A stretch of DNA of 64,000 nt from Heliocybe sulcata (lineage: Eukaryota; Basidiomycota; Agaricomycetes; Gloeophyllales; Gloeophyllaceae): contig ML213545.1 in NCBI GenBank assembly GCA_004369045.1, positions 1-64,000 of the forward strand, given 5' to 3'. The notes under the pieces are model-generated. The model was not told the DNA's origin. It saw only the letters and a program-made list of their open reading frames with translations, and searched no databases. Numbering within the stretch: the stretch's first letter is position 1; each line of letters opens with the position of its first letter. The translations under genes and the position numbers were made by a program. This document shows, piece after piece, positions 47,042 through 59,199 of the stretch.

Positions 47042-49048
47042 ACTGGAATCGGTGTGGAGGCGATGATTGTCTGACTGTACTTACAGAGACTTATATGTAG
47101 TTGGAACTGTTGACTCGTCAAGTAAGTCCGCGGAGAAGAGAAAGAATAAGAAGGATGATAGGGAGAGTACGGCATCGCAATTCTCCATGCGAAGCTTGCT
47201 TCTGGATTCTGAGTTATTTAGCTAACCCTCTTCACCAGAGACCCATTAAAGTTGGAACTTTTCTCCGCAGATTTCAACTCTGCAGACTCTCATCATCCCA
47301 ATGCGGACGAGTATGAAAACATCGAACCGTTGGCACTCTAAAGGCGCACTCGTGAACTCACCAAATACGATACGAGGTGGGATAGGTTACATACCTTTCT
47401 CGCCGGAACGCCGGAGTTTTGATTATGGATTCCCAGTTCTTCAACTGGCCTCTTCACCAGGAGCCGTCAAATCTGGAACTTTTCTCCGCAGATTTGAACT
47501 CTGCAGACTCTTATCATCCCAATGCGGCGAGCTTGAATATATCGAACCGCCGGCACTCCAAAGGCGCATACGTGAACTCACCAAATACGATATGAGGTAG
47601 GACAGGGTCCCTACTTTTTTTGCCGATACGCCGGTCGTCCTCCTGCCTTGTTGAAGACTTTAGGTGGGATCATTAGTTAGGCTTCGGTGCAGCTATTCTT
47701 CCTAGATAGCCATTCCATTTGGGTAATGCGAGACGCCGAGCTCTGTTTCGGTTCTTTGGTTTTGCGAGAATTCTAGATCTGTCTTTAATGGTCCCACATC
47801 TATGAATATGGCATCAGTGACCATAACGGGTGTACAGAGAATCAAGCACCTTGATCATCTTCGAACCTCTGTGGTAGAATAGGTGCTGAGACGTTGGACG
47901 GTAAGACGGATCCGGGGAACAGACGGCCTGCATCCTCTGCCGTACAGGACTCAAAGACGGACGCTCCGTTGATTCGGTGTCATTGTTGCTATATCTTCCT
48001 GCAACGCCGCTATCTTCCTGTAAAGCCGCTTCACTGAGTTATGATAATGACGGAGAGATACAGGGCTGAGACGGCGTGGAAGGGAAGATCTGGCAACTAA
48101 GGAACCTATATAGCATACCTTTCCGCGTAGCAAGATACTTGGAAATGTAATTGAGCACAGATGTTGGATGCGACGACTGCAGGTTGCTTCCTATGCGGAA
48201 ATCCCCGGGCTGGGTTTAGGAAATACCCGAGTACCATTCACATCAGTGTTCGCTTCATCACGCTGTATTCCCGCTCAAGCGGCGCAGCCCAACATTTCGT
48301 TTCTGTTGGGCTTATGGTAGGTTATTCTAGGGATAAGCAAATGTACGGTGGATACTCGGCTCCAGTTCATACATTTACAGGAGATATTCCACCGCCGGGC
48401 TAGGCGCCAGCTTGTCTATTCCGACCAAGGCAGGTACCAGGTAACACAGCCATGGCCCTCTCTTTAGTGAGCAAACTGATAGCAACTCTCTCACCAGAGC
48501 AGCCTCTAAGGATTGCGCAATTGAATCCATTTATCACTGACTTCCATTCTCTTCCAGTGTATCTAACACCCTGAGTTCGTATCCGCTCCAGATGGGGTTC
48601 TCCACACGAGTTTTCGTGCTTGACTGCGATCACTTCGATTCTCTGACGCATGCTGCCCCCCTCGAAGGCGTTAGGGTGCGTCTCTTTGAAATAGAGACGG
48701 CCACCGACTCGTTATCTACCATAGTTATCCAGCACCGTCCAGGATCTACTTCTCATGTGCGTCAACGTAGGTACGGGGGTTCCGATCCTTACTGGGGCTA
48801 GAGTCACATCAATGATGTTACAGAACAATTGTCTGTTAATTTATAATTGCCGCAGACTCAGTGTGTAAAAAACGTATATCGCAAGGGGGTCCAACATATG
48901 AAGCCTACAGCTGAAGACAATAAAGAGAGTATCTACGGTACGGATGTCTAAGCGAGCAAAATTCTAAGCCATAACATGCCTCTTCTAACTTTCTAATCTC
49001 ACGACCAGCCGAACAATACAAGTAAGGAGCCGATGACCGAGTGAAGCA
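47042..49048. other. Gene-poor region with a tandem repeat
   Basis: Apart from the tandem repeat at 47227-47638, no gene is supported. Small open frames at 47951-48800 show no domains. A 22-nt hairpin CGTCTCTTTGAAATAGAGACG lies near 48679, too weak to name. Confidence 0.4.
47227..47638. repeat. Tandem duplication of a decayed exon-like unit
   Basis: Two direct copies of about 190 bp (47227-47418 and 47449-47638) start CCTCTTCACCAG and share GAACTTTTCTCCGCAGATTT, CATCCCAATGCGG and CTCACCAAATACGATA. Each is bounded by acceptor-like CTCCGCAG and donor-like GTGGGATAGG or GTAGGACAGG. Translation on the plus strand gives a shared pattern ending RRxRELTKYDxR. Both copies are degenerate. The source gene or element is not recognised. 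Confidence 0.6.
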
Positions 49049-50972
49049 TTACGCTGAGTGGATAGGACGACTGGGCGCTAGGAACCACATAACACCAGAA
49101 GCAGCGAGAAGGGCCACCACAGCCGGTTCGACGACCCAAATACCCTTTTTTGTCGCTATAATCCCAACAATCACTGGTTCTTTCCGTCAGCAATTTGCCG
49201 AGAAATGAGCACCATTCGAATCTTACAAGGGAAGAAGGCGCTCCCGGACTGGCCGATACTGCACATCACCGAAAAGGCGTCGGCGTGCATCGATCTAGGG
49301 ACGAGGTGGGATGCCATGACAATGCCCGCCGTGTAGAACGTCGAGACGGCTAGTCCAATGAGAGCAGTAGCGGCGGCTGTTGAGGAATAAGATGGCACTG
49401 CCCAGGCGATGGCTTCTAACGCGAGCGCGAATGCCAGGTAGACGAATACCGCTCGCCGTTCGCCCATACGCACGTTCAAGACCGGAAGGACCATTCGTCC
49501 TACGGCAAGCCCGAGGTAGAAGGTACTGGCGACCCATGAGGCGCTGCTTGGAGAGCCATTGCGAACCTAATCGAGTGAGCAAGGATTAGTTAGGGTCGAA
49601 AGTGGGATAAAGAGCGCTATCCCCACTTTCAGAACGTAAGTGACGATCCACCCGCCTCTGCAATTGGCATCAGACCATTATCCATCCTCCGATGTGACTG
49701 ACGTACATAGACTCTTCGGCACTGAGTATTCGTGAGATAACAGCTCGCGATGTTGCGAAGAAGCAGTACGTACCCGACGTAGAACATTTCGAACAGTGCG
49801 AGAGTCCATACAGTACGGCTTCGCAAAGTATCTCGAAGACCGTACTGTCGGGTTGTGGAGATTATCTCTTCGGGTGTCTGGGGCAGCGAATGCAGTGTTC
49901 TAAAAGAAAACCACACTAGCGCAAGTACAGGCACGCTCATTCCCAGGCACGTCATGTAGAAGAAGTGATACTGGATCCCCGGTACTGGTAAGCTTCCGGT
50001 TCGATAGGAATAGTTAGTACGTACGGGTACTCCTTTTGTTACCATTGTAGTCGCAACCAGCGGAGAAGCAAATGCTCCGAGGCCAAAGATACCGTGGAGT
50101 ACTCCAGTATAGACGAGCGGCTTGGGAAGAAGGGCAAAGTACGCGTTGATCAAACTCAGCTGTAGAGGTTGGTCAATAGTCGTTCTATGATGTCGATAGT
50201 TTGAGGTGACCTTACCTCCCCGGCGAATGCGAAACCGAAGAAGCAGAATCCGAAGCACATAGGAACAAAGCTTGCTTGCTGACAGCTGTTCAGAATGCTC
50301 TGTGTGGATATCAGCTCTAGCCGAAACAGCGAGCTACACTGATAACGTACTCCAACAAGCCCGAAAACGACCGCACAGATGAGCGTCGGTCCGTACCCTA
50401 TCCTCCTGGAAGCAGGACCGATGCTAAGAGCCGCTACCGTGTATCCCAAGAACGTGCAGATGAACAGGATGGCAACCTCGGAGTAATCGAGACCGTAGGC
50501 CTTCTCGATGTAGGGAAGCAAGGCTCCGGTCGCGCCCATACTGTAGCAACGAAGGGTGTGAGTGGTAATCTCGGCTCAGGGCGACGGGTACTGACTTCCA
50601 TCCACCGAGGAATAGGGTGACAGCCGAGGTGAACATACGCATATTCCTCAGGGAAGCAGTCTCAGACCAGTTGTCCGTCGCAAGAACGGGCGTGACTGGC
50701 CCGGGCCCTGCTACCGGCGGCGGTTGCTGGATTTCTTTCTCATTGCCGACCACGGATGGTGTAAGGAAAGCTTTGATCTCGACCTCTGGAGTAGCTACGA
50801 GTGAAGCTGCATTCGAGGACTGACCAACCTTCTCGTCATAGGCAAGAGACGGGAGATTAGACACGAGGAGCTTATCGACGTCGCCAGTGGAAAGTTTCGG
50901 CGTACTGAGGAGTGTCGGGGTGCTCGCTCCACTGTACTTCCCGACGTCGTTTAGCGGACCTTCCGTGGACAT
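49049..50972 (-). CDS. Major facilitator superfamily transporter
   Basis: The ATG at 50972 opens a soluble, Ser/Pro-rich N-terminus of about 115 residues, followed by about 12 membrane helices. MGATGALLPYIEKAYGLDYS is the loop after helix 1, then VAILFICTFLGYTVAAL, IGPASRRIGYGPTLI (the A-motif region GPxxRRxG), QASFVPMCFGFCFFGFAFAG, LSLINAYFALLPKP, TGVLHGIFGLGAFASPLVAT, NGSPSSASWVASTFYLGLAVG and IVGIIATKKGIWVVEPAVVA, ending MWFLAPSRPIHSA. Several 49-67 nt introns interrupt it (for example 50595-50541). The join near 49650-49700, around GGWIVTYVLK, has two possible acceptors and is uncertain. It resembles fungal permeases annotated as general-substrate MFS proteins; substrate unknown. Plasma membrane is inferred. 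Confidence 0.85.
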
Positions 50973-52827
50973 CTCGAAGCTGGAGGAAGCTTTGCGGGGT
51001 GGAAGATGGACTGGGGTTTGCTACACATAATAGAATCATTTATGACTTTCGTACGAGTCGGCCAACGTTGATGGCCTTGTAAGCCGAGGGCAAACCGTAC
51101 TCCATACTCGTAGAGAAAACGCGTTCTGGAAACGGTCCGCAGCAGAGGATTGGATCTTGGACGAAGGAAGCCGGCGGTGGACCGAGATCTAACTAACGCA
51201 GAGGCCCGACAGTTTACGTTCAGATGGATAACGAGTAAGATGGAGTTGTCTGGGCCCGATCGCCGAGGCATCTGTGTGCATTGCTTACGACAGTCCTGGG
51301 GAATCCCAGCGGAGTGGTTGGCCCATGCAGCAGGTCAGGGTCGATGGACCGCAGAAATAGGGCCATAATGAATATCGCAACGCGGGCAAGGAGAAGATCA
51401 GGCACCCGATTGGTGGGATATGCAGGATCTCCGGCCTCCGGTAGCAGTGAATGCTATACAGGAAGCGCTACAAATATAAGCACCTACTCCGTCATTATAT
51501 CATATCTGCAATCAGCAAGAGACCGATCCTATTTCCAGATGAAAGTGACTTGCCGACGAGGCCCCATGGGACTTTATGAAGAATCTAGTCTGTTTCAGTT
51601 TGCGAATAGAGATGAAGGGTAGTTTAGCACCGGAAAAGACTACCTTTAGATAGATAACCCGCGTCGATAACCACGTCCTAGTTTTGACATGTGAGTCCAT
51701 CATTTACTCTAGAGCGCTTTAGTGACGCACTATGGACAACCCCGTTCGGCTTGTCTCCTTCCCCGCCACCTGCGGGGTTAGGCGGATAAGCTTTGACTTT
51801 CCTGATTCACGCCTTGAGCGACTTCGGGGCCAGAGTCTGGACAACGTTCGAAGAACGGCATGAGTACGATACGCGAAGTATACGTACAATCTGTGATGAA
51901 ATGCACACATAGATAACTGTTGCTCGGATGCAGCCTTCGCTGTACTCGGTAACAATTGCAACGGTCTTCTCAAGTGCACACGCGTCGTTTACCCTGTAGT
52001 ACCCAATACTGACGGTAGCTATCGGATAGTGACTATGGCGGCATTGGTCCCAGTTGGCTACTCCAAGATGATGAAGTTAAGGCCGCCACTGTACCCTTGC
52101 ACCGAGAGCGTGCGTGGAGGCCCAGGGTCTGTGAAGGTCGTAACATAAATCACACAAAGCACTGACCTTAGATGAGGTCTTTGGGCTGTAGGTTACGTGC
52201 CACTAATGCCGCACCTGAGGCCTGAGCGCTGAGCTCCCTGCGCGGTCCGAGAGCATCTACTGAGGTTCGTATAGAGCAGGATCTCGGCAGGAGAAGCAGT
52301 GCGCCGCAAAAACGCTGGTCGTATCGTTGCTGAACGAAGCCAGATAGAATGTAGGCAAGTATGCTGGGGTCGAACCGCAGGAGATGTTTCTGAAGCCGTC
52401 CCACTCTGAGATCTGATTATGGATCAATCACTACGCGAAGCCGGTATAGATATAGGCAAAGTCCTGTTTCAGACAGAGTTCCAAGCAGCGGCATCGATAA
52501 TGCCAGTACCAGAAAGCCTATAGCTAGTCACATCAACCGAATGACACGTAGTCTGACTGGATCCGTAGAGCGACTGGCGTGATTTAGATCCTGAAATCGC
52601 CATAACAAGAGACTGGGAACGCCGAGTGATTCTTCCAGTATCAAAAATATAGGCAGGATAAGAATTTCTCGAGGGTCAAGCAGGACTTTTATGTCGTGAT
52701 TCCTCTCGCACAGTCCGTAAAGCTTAGTAGGATTCAGATCACGTGGCTTCCACGTGGAACATGGCTTTGCCCGCCCGCAACTTTGCCGCAACCTACTATC
52801 CTTACAGCACGACTTCTCGTTGTCTCT
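50973..52827. other. Intergenic, no supported gene
   Basis: Short open frames on both strands are without domains or conserved splice structure. The right end includes the ICT1-like promoter. Nothing else is recognised. Confidence 0.4.
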
Positions 52828-53594
52828 ATGTCGTTTCTTGCTTTTTCTGATAGTCTAAAGGTCTCCGTATCTCTCGCACTTCAATCTGGCACCTTTGTTC
52901 GGCACTCTCACACGTTACCTAAACCGCCAAATCTCCAGTTGCTCGAGACTTCAAGTGATATGCAAAGCGCTCGAAATTGGGCAGCTAAATTCAAGGAACA
53001 ATCGATACCAAGAAGTCTCATAGATCTCAGTTTTGCGAGGAGCTCTGGACCGGGTGGTCAGGTATGCTTTGCTGGTCGTCCTCAACTGTAGTCATTTGAA
53101 AAGCGACCGAATACGATCCACACTTTTCAACCGGTGTAGAATGTGAATAAAGTCAACACAAAGGCAGACGTACGATGTTCGATTAAGGAGCCGTGGATAC
53201 CGCCATGGTCTCACAAGGCGCTACGAGCTTCGGTACGTCCACCTAACCCACTAGTCGCGTCTCGACTGTGAATGAATCGTTGAAGTCGTACTATGTGGCA
53301 TCTAGTGATACGATACATGTCACATCCACTGTGCACCGGTCTCAATCTCAGAACGTAGACGACTGTCTAGGAAAGGCAAGTTTGACTATGTAGGTCTGAA
53401 AGACTACCAAGTGACCGCTATTGCAGCTCCGCGCCATCATCGTCGATGCAGCAACTACGATGATAAAGACGGAACCTTCTGAAGCACAGAGGGAACGCGT
53501 CCGACAACTTCAAGCTAAGTCGGATAGGAGACGCCGTGAGGAGAAGATGTACCAGAAGAAGAAGAAGGAAAGTCGTAGCGGGAGTTGGGATTGA
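52828..53594 (+). CDS. ICT1: ICT1/Pth4-like mitochondrial peptidyl-tRNA hydrolase, 194 aa
   Basis: Four exons (52828-53061, 53140-53232, 53286-53375, 53427-53594) give exactly 195 codons. The class I release-factor motif SSGPGGQNVNKVNTKADVRC is split by intron 1 right after GGQ. HVTSTVHRSQSQNVDDCLGK and a basic tail (DRRRREEKMYQKKKKESRSG) match the ICT1/MRPL58 and yeast Pth4 family, which hydrolyses peptidyl-tRNA on stalled mitochondrial ribosomes. The start at 52828 yields MSFLAFSDSLKVSVSLALQS, a weak presequence; an upstream ATG at about 52763 with another exon is possible. The third intron begins GC (GGAAAG before GCAAGT), a textbook GC-AG intron. It converges on the laccase gene with 171 nt between stops. 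Confidence 0.9.
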
Positions 53595-53765
53595 GGTACG
53601 TGGTGCGCCCAACCTTCCACATTTGAGTCGCGAGGTTAAAGAGATACGGTTTCTGATATTAAGCGTTCGATGATACACACTTCAGCGCTTTAGCCGGGAA
53701 TAAGCGCTATTATTGGTGCTATTAATCTACAATACCAGCAAATACGTAGTAAATTACATGCGACA

Positions 53766-56391
53766 TCATATCGGGTCCGTGAAGATTGGACGAAGTCCAT
53801 TAACATTTCCGTGTCGTATAAGGGAGTGTGAAGCCTCGTCGCTTAATGGTGAGTCTGATTCCCTGTCAGGATGGAACTTGGGCACAGGTCGTACCAAGCC
53901 TCTGTCGAGAATGTCAGTGCCGGGCGTAAATGACGTATTCAAAAAATACTGACTGGGAATAGGTGAGTTTGTTGCGACAACCTGGTCAGGTTCTTCCGCC
54001 ATCACGACCGCGAAACCGCTGAAAGAACGTTACTTTAAGGGACGTACGGAGCGTTTTTAATATGTGTACTCACTCATTAAGATGGTAGTCGATGTGGCTA
54101 AGCGCGGCCCCATAAGTACTTTTCCGAGTTGCGTTTCCAGGAACAGACACTCACCAATGCATGAACCAGGGCCCGGGGTTGTCTGTCCTGAAGCGGATCG
54201 TCGTCCGGTCGCTGTCGGTATTGCCAATAGACACAGTGTCGCGGATGACCGGGTTATCAAAGTTGTAGCTTGCGTTACCGGCACTACGGACAACCCAGAA
54301 GGTGTGCTGTCGCAGTGCATGTCAGTCGCTGAGAAGGTGCGTCGTCGTAAACACTTACGCCGTGAAGGTGGATGGGGTGCTATATAAAATTCTGTCAGTA
54401 CAGCCAGCGCGATGGTATGAAGGGGATAAGACGTACGGGACTAGGACCAGTATTGTTCGCGTAGAACGAGATCTCTATCGTCGAGTTCCTGGGTAGTGGG
54501 TAGACACTGCCCGTCGGCAGGAGTTCCTGCGCCTTGTAATTCCCATTCAGGATCTGTAGCATTACAGGCAAGGGAGGGTTCTGGTAAGTCGTGCCGTTCA
54601 CATGGAAGGCTGTGTCGCTTATATCCTAGTACAAGCTTCAGTTGAGCATCCTCTGGAACTTCGATTACGGATACGTACGAATGTGGTGTTGAAGAAGAAC
54701 GACTTGTCGACGGCGCCTGGGGCGCAACCTCCGGGCTAGAATTCGTTAGGCTAAAGATTGGATTGCAGCGATAGAGCTACGTACTGTCTTCACGTGATGG
54801 AGAGGCTGGTAAAAGCCGTTAGCACGATGCTTACAACTGGACTCGTTGAGACGTACGTGAAGGTCAGTCTCCAGGAGAGGCTTCTTCGGAGTGCTGACAA
54901 CGGTAGCGTTTGGCAGAGAAAGAGGAACGCTTTTGTATCGAAGTATGGCCGCGTTGAGTGAAGAGTCATTCGAGTTTACCGTTGAACCCAGGTTCGGGTT
55001 CGCATGCACCCCTACACGGAATGTAAGCCAGGACACGAGGCGGGTACGAAGCTTACTCACAGTAGTTGGCAGGCTTTTGATTCGCATGAAGCTGTCCAGC
55101 AAGTTAGTATGGAAAAGACGCGATGACTTGGTAGCAGCCATACAATGAAGGAGTATCTTTGGCCTACAACAGAGGAATGAATATGGGTGCGTAGCGCGGA
55201 TTCGTGTGTATGTCACGTACCCGCGTGGATCTGAATCTGATCAACCTCAGATACGGATTCGACAGTAACACCATCAGCTTCAATAACGGTCATCTTATGT
55301 CCGTCAATGGTGAAGTTGTAGTACGGGTCGCAGGACGTATTGATCAGGCGGAATCGGTACCTGTGAAGAGTGTGAATTACAGCGTTGACGGTGCTTATGT
55401 CTTGTAGCGTACCGCTTGCCGTGCTCGACCTCAATCTGTGAGAGGTAATCCGTTCCATTATAGGTCATATCGATAGTTCGACCTTTTCCGTTTATAGTCG
55501 TGGCGTCGTTCGTGCTAGAGAACCAAGTATCAGTCAAATGAACGATGGCTGATAGAAAAGGTGACGTACGGAAATGGGAACGTCTGGTTCAAGGCCAGAG
55601 GTTGATGATACCTGCAAGATACTATGAATACTGCAACCAGACTACTGCACCTATCAATGCTCACCAGTCCGCAAGGGTGATGACAGTGGTTTCTGCAAGG
55701 CACAATTGCCGGTGAGCCGTGGCAACTGAAGGACAAGCGGATAATCTTACCATCATCGACGTCGTAATCGTCATAGTACGGATCATCAGGATCATAAATA
55801 ACCAATGGACCCCTCAGACCGTCGCAGTACTGGGTTCCGATATGAGAATGGTACCAGAAAGTACCGGCTTGCCTCGGGGACGTGAAGTTGTATAGGAAGT
55901 GGTCGCCTGGATCAATAGGGCACTGGCTGACCCAAGCGGCGCCATCGGACCATGCTGTCTTGTGCTGTAACATGCCGTGCCAATGCTGCAGAGTGCGATG
56001 AGAGTTGAATAGCCGATACACCAAGAGCTTCACATACTATGGTTGTAGACGTCTCCATCGTCCTGTTATCGAGCTTGTCAGTGGTATTGAGGAGAAACCT
56101 TTGTCCCTGGGAGAAAGCGACGCGTTAGTTTCATGTGAGTGACACGAGCTCGCTACTCGCCTTCTCCGCAGAGATTAGTGGAGCGGGGAAGACACCGTTT
56201 ACAAGTACAGCACTGGCACATATCCCGTCAGTGTATCCTCTCCAGCCTACGATATGTGCTACTCACGAGCGATTATGACCATCGGGTGATATAAATTTAT
56301 TAACGACGTCAAGATTCGTGATGTGGTCTTTTGCGAAGGTTCCCGTAGCCAGGGCAAGCGTGAGTAGGATAGAAAAAGAAGCAAAAGACAT
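53766..56391 (-). CDS. Laccase (multicopper oxidase), 564 aa
   Basis: Seventeen exons splice to exactly 565 codons. A signal peptide ([20 protein letters not shown]) starts the protein. All four copper blocks are present: [45 protein letters not shown] (own 21-nt exon, 54379-54359) and HCHIDYHLNDGF. Other laccase marks are [20 protein letters not shown] and [11 protein letters not shown]. Differences from the usual signature are Ile for Phe in block 3 and Tyr for Trp in block 4; the ligand His and Cys are kept. Intron 2 (56160-56107) starts with GC. After AEEPDQ the C-terminus is an unusual tail of about 70 residues ([20 protein letters not shown] onward). Laccases are secreted and oxidise phenols with reduction of oxygen to water. 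The intron at 54856-54736 (121 nt) may hide a small exon. Confidence 0.9.
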
Positions 56392-57830
56392 TTAGATTAG
56401 GCGAATTTGTCGCCAAGATTAAACTGTGTGTACTGGATTGAAGAGTTAGAAGGTAAGACTCGATGTTGGTGGATGAAAGCGATCCTCCCGCTCGGTTTAT
56501 AAACTGCTGGGCGCCCAATCACTCACTCTGAGACAGACACTTGTCCGGAAGGAGGTGGACATTGTGAGGGCAGTGTAGACAGAGTCATACGCGCCGACGC
56601 TGCATCGCATCGTCAACTAGACGAACCATGCACATTGTTTCATGCTGCGATGCTAGAAAGACGGGGCGCCCTTGGTGGTGGCGCTGCTGGATAGTCAGGG
56701 ACGGAAGTCGATAATGCGATCATGAAGGCTCACCTGAGGTTGCTGTGGCCAACGAGACTAGATAATGGAAAGCCTCTGGGAGATTACCCTGACGCGGTCG
56801 TCGACCTACACTATCGTTGGCTAGCGTAGCATATCCAATACCAATGGAGAGGATGTTTTTTCCAGCCAAAAGACTCATCGAGGGAGCTTCGATATCTCCT
56901 AAGTCTGCAATCAATATGTTATTAGTTTCATCGTGAAATGCATCGAACAGGTCTAGCACAGCGCTTACCACGGAGAGTCCACCGGACATTTGAGAGAGCG
57001 ACGCTAGTACTGCGACTGCGTTTGCTAGACTATTGCGAATATGCACTGGTTCCTCGCTCATTGTGAGTCACTAAGAATTATCGCCGACCACAGCGGCGCG
57101 GTCTACCATGCGCATCAAACCCGGGGATTACCCTCTGGCGGAGGCTCCAACATGGCCAAGCATGTCTGCAAACAGGCTCAGTGCTAGTATGATACCTGCT
57201 AGTAGCAGCCGGCACTATGGATAACACTCATGAGGTACAGCGATGGGGCGTGAACTACGGATGCATCGAAGTGGCGGCCAAGAGCCTTCAACTGGTGCAA
57301 GTTGTGGCGTAGGATCGGCACGGCCCGGCTAAGCAGGGAAACGTTCGCGGGGAAGAACGGGATCCGGGAAAGGAAGGTTCCTCCACGTTCAACCTCTACC
57401 ATCATTCTATTGGCGGTATCTGTGCCGTAGGTAGGAGCCCTTCAGCAACGCTAGTGATGCACTAAACTCGCTTCCGTGCTGAACCAAGCTGGCCCATAAC
57501 AGCCTACCTTTCCAGCTTGGACAGAAACGCATCAAGCAGTCCCGGCAAAGTAGGATTTATCTGTGGCGTAGGAGAAGGGCCAATACGCCCGCCGTGGCTT
57601 TTGCGGTATTTTCTCCTTGCCGATATGCTCATGAGCTGTGTCTCGTACAATGATCCAACGCGTTGGGATCGGAAGTTCAATAATCTCGGATGAAGATGGC
57701 GTGGCCAAGAGCGCGCGCGCTTTTTTAGCCTGAAACACAAGCACAGGTTGGCAGAGCCTTACTAGATATAAGATGGCGTCCTTACCAAAAGATGTCCAGG
57801 TCTTCAAGTCGCTTACCGCACGAAACAGCC
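56392..57830. other. Intergenic with minor open frames
   Basis: It includes the laccase promoter at the left. Minus-strand frames at 56720-57061, 57199-57405 and 57504-57888 are listed or rejected separately; none has a recognised domain. Confidence 0.35.
56720..57061 (-). CDS. Uncharacterised small open frame, 113 codons
   Basis: It starts MSEEPVHIRNSLANAVAVLA and contains SQMSGGLSVVSAVLDLF and LAGKNILSIGIGYATLAND. Composition is protein-like. A strong branch point and acceptor (ACTAATAAC, TTGATTGCAG) with a donor GTAAGC occur inside it near 56970-56912, so an exon-intron structure is possible, but the spliced frame closes at once. I do not recognise it. Confidence 0.25.
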   Translation of the reverse strand: MSEEPVHIRNSLANAVAVLASLSQMSGGLSVVSAVLDLFDAFHDETNNILIADLGDIEAPSMSLLAGKNILSIGIGYATLANDSVGRRPRQGNLPEAFHYLVSLATATSGEPS

Positions 57831-58272
57831 ATGAATCTCTTATATGCAATATTGCTCGCCTTCGTGGCCACGCTGGTGGCCGCTGCACCCTGGACGGTTC
57901 GTAGTATTATGCTCCTTCATCTGGAGAAGCGATATTGATTGACACTTTCAGGACGATGGAGTATCTACTACTCAAACCCATAGTCAAAAGCACCATACGC
58001 GCTTGCGCGGAGAGAAACATCTACCGCCTGAGAAGACGGTCACTGAGACGGTGACGGTGACTGTGTCCGAGTCGCCTGCGCCTACCGTAGCCAGCACCAC
58101 CGCGACTCCCAGTGTTGTGGTATTCTCTGCGGAGCGTATCTACAACACCATAGTGAGCAGCCAGCTCACTCAGCAGACGAGTACGATCACTTGGACGCAG
58201 ACCCGTGTCTCGGCGCCGGCGCCCACATCTACGGCGACGACGACGGCAAGTACTGTAATTACTATCCAATGA
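57831..58272 (+). CDS. Small secreted Thr/Ser-rich protein, 128 aa
   Basis: Two exons (57831-57896, 57952-58272; 55-nt intron) give exactly 129 codons. The first exon encodes a signal peptide, MNLLYAILLAFVATLVAAAP. The mature part is basic at first (SQKHHTRLRGEKHLPP), then TVTETVTVTVSESPAPTVAS and a Thr/Ala-rich end ATTTASTVITIQ. There are no Cys residues. The tracts of TVT and TTT suggest O-mannosylation, as in cell-surface proteins of fungi. No named family was recognised. The TTTETV and TETVT composition recalls the secreted protein at 34.3 kb, but no alignable block is seen. Confidence 0.7.
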
Positions 58273-59199
58273 TTGCTGCATGTGAGGGGCTTGTCTTATT
58301 CTCCACATCATGGTCGACTGATATGGTGGCTGTAGTATAGGCACCTGAATGGCGCACACGCTTCTCTTAGTCCACGTTATATTCCCTCTACGTGATTGTA
58401 CCCTCCGATGTCCTATGCTATATCCGGTTCTAATTGACTTATTCGCCTGAGGTGGGCGCGTCTGGAAGCTGTGGATGAAATTTAATATTGAACGATAGCA
58501 TATGACTGACGATGTACAACGCTAATATTCTCGCGCCGAAAGTTGATGCACGGCTATAGACACGAGTCAGACACTAGTTATCTGTGCTGGTATCATTCAT
58601 ACAGGGTTTCGGGATAGACATGGTGTAGTAATGCGAGGAATCTGCGAGCATGGGCTCAAGGATCGCGATTGGATGAAGAGCAAGTAGAAGAACGATGGGT
58701 TGGATGTATACACCATGGCAGAAGGTCAGCCGATTTCCGCGGGCTCATGCTGCGTAAGGCTCGTCACGCCCGCTTTTGTTGTCAAAGACGATCATGCGAT
58801 GTACATCAAGAGCGTCTCCTTCCATCTCGCGTCTAGTAGCTGTGTCACGCGACCGAGGCCTCCCCGCGAGGTTTCCGGGAACGCTTGCTATCTTCATGGA
58901 CGCTCTTCTTTGCAAAAGGAGAAGAATACAATGCTACAGTACACGGCCATCAATGTATAAAGAAAAAGTGGAACAAAACGGCGGGGTGCGAGGCACGCTA
59001 GAGCGCGAGTAAGGTAGAAGGCCGTCGCGAGGTCTCGCACCTTGGTGACGTTCCAAGACCGGTGTCCTGTGGGTATCGATCTTGCTCACCTCCTTTGTCA
59101 CTTTAGCACAACGATCACATCCGAAAGGGCATCGGATACCCTCGTCGGCTGATGATCCAGTCGGAGATGGGATCCGTGCGTATATCCGGACATGCGGCA
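58273..59199. other. Intergenic, no supported gene
   Basis: No domain-bearing frame is seen. Its right end is the left border of the second zinc-finger duplication unit. Confidence 0.4.

Noticed and set aside
48679-48700. Small hairpin CGTCTCTTTGAAATAGAGACG
   Set aside because: A single short stem in a gene-poor region with no neighbouring gene or repeat; chance is likely.
57504-57888. Minus-strand frame of 118 codons over the start of the secreted protein
   Set aside because: It overlaps the well-supported signal-peptide exon on the other strand and has no domain.
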